This document shows, piece after piece, positions 61,966 through 64,000 of a DNA stretch of 64,000 nucleotides. Location: positions 186,001-250,000 of the forward strand of contig JANSYJ010000004.1 in the NCBI GenBank assembly GCA_024742495.1, read 5' to 3'. Both the position numbers and the translations under genes were made by a program. Source of the stretch: Bacteroidota bacterium (GTDB lineage Bacteria; Bacteroidota; Bacteroidia; Flavobacteriales; Schleiferiaceae). The notes under the pieces were generated by a model. It was not told where the DNA came from. It worked only from the letters and a program-made list of their open reading frames with translations, and searched no databases. Within the stretch, counting starts at the first letter, position 1. Every line of letters starts with the position of its first letter.

Positions 61966-62925
61966 TTACTGAATTTCAAAAAGCTTAGAAATCCAATTTA
62001 AGCAATCCTGATTATCCATAATGGACCACGAGTGTGGATGTCTTCTGCCATCAAGACGAACACCCTTGCCCATGGTGATAATAACATTGGCATCCGGGTT
62101 TCCCATCAGCTTTAGCTCATTAACCATGGCAACTATGTCGGTGCCATTCCAATCGTAAAGATCTCTATGGCGCTGATTAATTAACCATTCAACATCCAAA
62201 TCACTGTACATCCTTATGGGGATATCCTTTAAATACTTGGCATTACCTCCTCCTTCTACTCCATTAGAATAAATTGAAGCCTCAATATAGCGCTCGGGGA
62301 ATTCCTCCGGCGATCCGCCATAAATTTGCTGGTAATTATTAAGAAGCCAACGTGCTTCATTGACTCCCGCCTCTGAGAAATCTCGATTAATTTCCCGAAT
62401 ACAGTATTCATAAAAGTGACTTTTGTCCAGGGGAACGTCCAGACCAAACACTCCCTTCGGAACTAAAAATGTATTGCCTACTTCTTTCTTTGAGGCTTCG
62501 GCGTAAGTCAATGCAATCATCCCCCCATTAGATAAACCACCAAGCACAAAGTTCTCCTTGGGCACCTTGTGTTCTTTCACTACCGCCTGAAAAATTTGAT
62601 CAAGAAGTTCAATTTCCACCTCCCTAGTTTCCGTTCCCCAATTAATGGCAGGAATGATGGTTAAAATGTTTTTCCGATAAGCCATTTGAGGCAAATCTAT
62701 TTGCTTTAAAAGGTTTTGGACCGACTCGCCTCCAGAGGGAAGAATCACTACAACGCCTATTGGCTCTGATTTAGGAACTAGTTTCAAATAGTACAATTCG
62801 GTGCTGTCTCCGTCATTAACATATAAGTTAGCGGGATCCTGGTCACCTAAGGAAATCCTTTCAAATCTTTGAGCTGAGGATAAACCACTGGAAAAAATAA
62901 ATAGAAGTAAAAAGAGGTTTTTCAT
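61966..62925 (-). CDS. Secreted alpha/beta hydrolase
   Basis: 319 residues from MKNLFLLLFIFSSGLSSAQ (signal peptide). Esterase-like fold: GVVVILPSGGESVQNLLKQ, ILTIIPAINWG, nucleophile elbow VLGGLSNGGMIALTYAEASK with Ser in GLSNGG, and a late HPHSWSIM with a candidate catalytic His. The lid region is long (FYEYCIREINRDFSEAGVN). Substrate not readable. Preceded by the 58-residue small gene 45 nt upstream; followed by DUF2306. Confidence 0.8.
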   Translation of the reverse strand: MKNLFLLLFIFSSGLSSAQRFERISLGDQDPANLYVNDGDSTELYYLKLVPKSEPIGVVVILPSGGESVQNLLKQIDLPQMAYRKNILTIIPAINWGTETREVEIELLDQIFQAVVKEHKVPKENFVLGGLSNGGMIALTYAEASKKEVGNTFLVPKGVFGLDVPLDKSHFYEYCIREINRDFSEAGVNEARWLLNNYQQIYGGSPEEFPERYIEASIYSNGVEGGGNAKYLKDIPIRMYSDLDVEWLINQRHRDLYDWNGTDIVAMVNELKLMGNPDANVIITMGKGVRLDGRRHPHSWSIMDNQDCLNWISKLFEIQ

Positions 62926-62970
62926 ATAAGTATTATCAAATAGGCTGAATACTGGCGAAACTCGCATATC

Positions 62971-63147
62971 TTACTTTGCGAGCTTCATAAATTCTCTTAA
63001 AACTAGTCTTTCAAGGGAGTCGCCATTTTGCAAGGCCTTGGCGTATAATCGCTCTTTTGGAGAATGAACTTCAGGAGCAGAGCCCATTATAGAGAGAAGC
63101 CCCAGTGCAAGGGCCAAACCGATTATTATTATGCGTGGGTGCTTCAT
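62971..63147 (-). CDS. Small exported 58-residue protein
   Basis: ATG at 63147, TAA at 62973-62971. MKHPRIIIIGLALALGLLSI-MGSA is a good signal peptide or N-terminal anchor, and the mature part (PEVHSPKERLYAKALQNGDS, LERLVLREFMKLAK) is an amphipathic, basic helix. It ends 45 nt before the alpha/beta hydrolase start on the same strand. Codon use looks like its neighbours. No family recognised; could be an accessory peptide of the adjacent hydrolase genes. Confidence 0.6.
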   Translation of the reverse strand: MKHPRIIIIGLALALGLLSIMGSAPEVHSPKERLYAKALQNGDSLERLVLREFMKLAK

Positions 63148-63281
63148 TTACGTTTTGCGTAGATAAGCGCTCGAAGCTTTGGTTTAATAAGCAACTTATT
63201 CCAGGTGTTTTTTAGTATTACTCAAGGATCAGACATCAAAAAAATCAATCTCCTAAGGCAAGCATCCAAAACACTCCTTTG

Positions 63282-64000
63282 TTACAAACGATTATCAAAC
63301 CAATTGATTAGCTCTTCGCTTAATTCTTCTTTTTTGGCAGAAAAGGTGTGATCCGTCTCAAATTTCTTCAGAACAAAGTCATAGTCTAATTCGCGAAGTA
63401 GCTCGGCAATTTTCTCCGCCTGTTCTGGTGGACAAGCACGGTCGTTTGTTCCACATAAAATAAGGAGGCTCGATTGCTTACTTAACTCATCGGCCCAGTA
63501 AATTACAGAACGCTTTTTCAACTCCGCTTCTTTATTATCCCAATAGTCTGGAATAAAATGAGCAAACACTTTTTCCTCTAAAAATGGACGCTGCTTAGCG
63601 ATGGCGAATAAATCGGAGGGGCCATTGCCAACCACGGCTGTTTTTATTTTATCCGAGCTTTGCAGGGCCAGGTAAGTCATCATTCCGCCTCTTGACCAGC
63701 CGAACATACCAATTCGATTAGTATCGGCCTTCTCAATCGTTTTTAGTGTTTCTGTGAGGTATAAAACATCCTTGATGTCTGCTCCTCCATACTCCTCATT
63801 TTCTCGGTAGTTGCTCGCAATAATAATGTAACCACGTTGAGCCAGTTTAGCCGTAAAGTAAATTAAGGTGGAAACATCCAGCTCAGCAAAATCAGCATTT
63901 CCACCGCGATTAAAAATCACCACCGGAAATAGGCCCTCCCTTTTTGGCTCAAGGGTAATGCCTTTAACTATTGAGCTGTCGCTTTGATAGCTAATGGCAT
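63282..64000 (-). CDS. Prolyl-oligopeptidase-like serine hydrolase (5' partial)
   Basis: The frame is open through the right edge, so the GTG at 63923 is internal. The visible ~239 residues form the catalytic half of an S9-type alpha/beta hydrolase: LFPVVIFNRGGN, IIASNYRENEEYGGADIKDV, nucleophile IGMFGWSRGGMMTYLALQ (GWSRGG), LLILCGTNDRACPPEQAEKI with the Asp, and FETDHTFS with the His. All triad residues are present. The N-terminal portion is outside the window. Probably a peptidase or esterase, periplasmic if a signal is present upstream. Confidence 0.85.
   Translation of the reverse strand, partial: AISYQSDSSIVKGITLEPKREGLFPVVIFNRGGNADFAELDVSTLIYFTAKLAQRGYIIIASNYRENEEYGGADIKDVLYLTETLKTIEKADTNRIGMFGWSRGGMMTYLALQSSDKIKTAVVGNGPSDLFAIAKQRPFLEEKVFAHFIPDYWDNKEAELKKRSVIYWADELSKQSSLLILCGTNDRACPPEQAEKIAELLRELDYDFVLKKFETDHTFSAKKEELSEELINWFDNRL

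Noticed and set aside
63148-63281. AGGAG followed by an ATG on the minus strand
   Set aside because: The ATG opens only a four-codon frame; no gene follows.
1-64000. tRNA, rRNA, CRISPR arrays, insertion sequences, integrases
   Set aside because: The few gaps above 100 nt were read on both strands; none holds a cloverleaf, repeat-spacer array or transposase motif.

Overview
The window is a chromosomal segment of a free-living Bacteroidota bacterium, most likely a Flavobacteriales / Cryomorphaceae-Schleiferiaceae type. The evidence is type IX secretion (T9SS) C-terminal sorting domains, a CHU_C-type gliding/secretion tail, PorV/PorQ-like and carboxypeptidase-regulatory TonB-dependent outer-membrane proteins, many small lipoproteins, the TAnnTTTG -7 promoter element of this phylum, and almost no Shine-Dalgarno sequences. 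The lineage call is an inference from gene content; there is no rRNA, tRNA, CRISPR array or insertion sequence in the window.

Layout. 1-752: 3' end of an AsmA-type protein. 764-2713: a small accessory locus with an XRE-type regulator, a double-glycine-leader peptide, a secreted regulatory-domain protein and the C-terminal stump of an ABC exporter. 2930-8635: three large secreted proteins (nuclease-fold, FlgD-tailed, OB-fold-like), closed by a strong terminator at 8644. 8687-15243: a tight block of Fn3-like lipoprotein, TonB-dependent receptor, PorV-like barrel and NHL-like lipoprotein. 15334-17913: four overlapping genes (stand-alone CHU_C protein, DUF2141, beta-barrel, S41 lipoprotein protease). 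17956-32426: mostly housekeeping (gamma carbonic anhydrase, Nfu, fatty acid desaturase, pgi, Cbp1-like, hflX, maeB, Usp, DAHP synthase-chorismate mutase, YceI, recJ, SDR). 32423-39604: minus-strand genes (M23 peptidase, tryptophan dioxygenase family, DUF3108, leuS, small membrane proteins).

41874-50922 is the most interesting region. Seven minus-strand genes are packed with gaps of 1-3 nt or overlaps of 4-11 nt. In transcription order they are HMG-CoA reductase, a UbiA-type prenyltransferase, a rifampin-phosphotransferase/PEP-synthase-like enzyme, a DUF3419/BtaA-like aminocarboxypropyl transferase, a phytol/dolichol-kinase-like membrane protein, a GNAT-like protein and an AMP-forming ligase with OleC-like features. 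This looks like one pathway for an isoprenoid-derived lipid or natural product that I do not recognise.

51094-64000: a TonB-C lipoprotein, a lipoprotein, an HxlR regulator divergent from a SnoaL-like gene with two identical operators between them, a secreted protein with an unexplained open frame after its stop codon, a 14-blade propeller fused to a class III adenylate cyclase, a GH30 lipoprotein, SIMPL and DUF2306 proteins, two alpha/beta hydrolases (the last cut by the window end) and an overlooked 58-residue exported protein.
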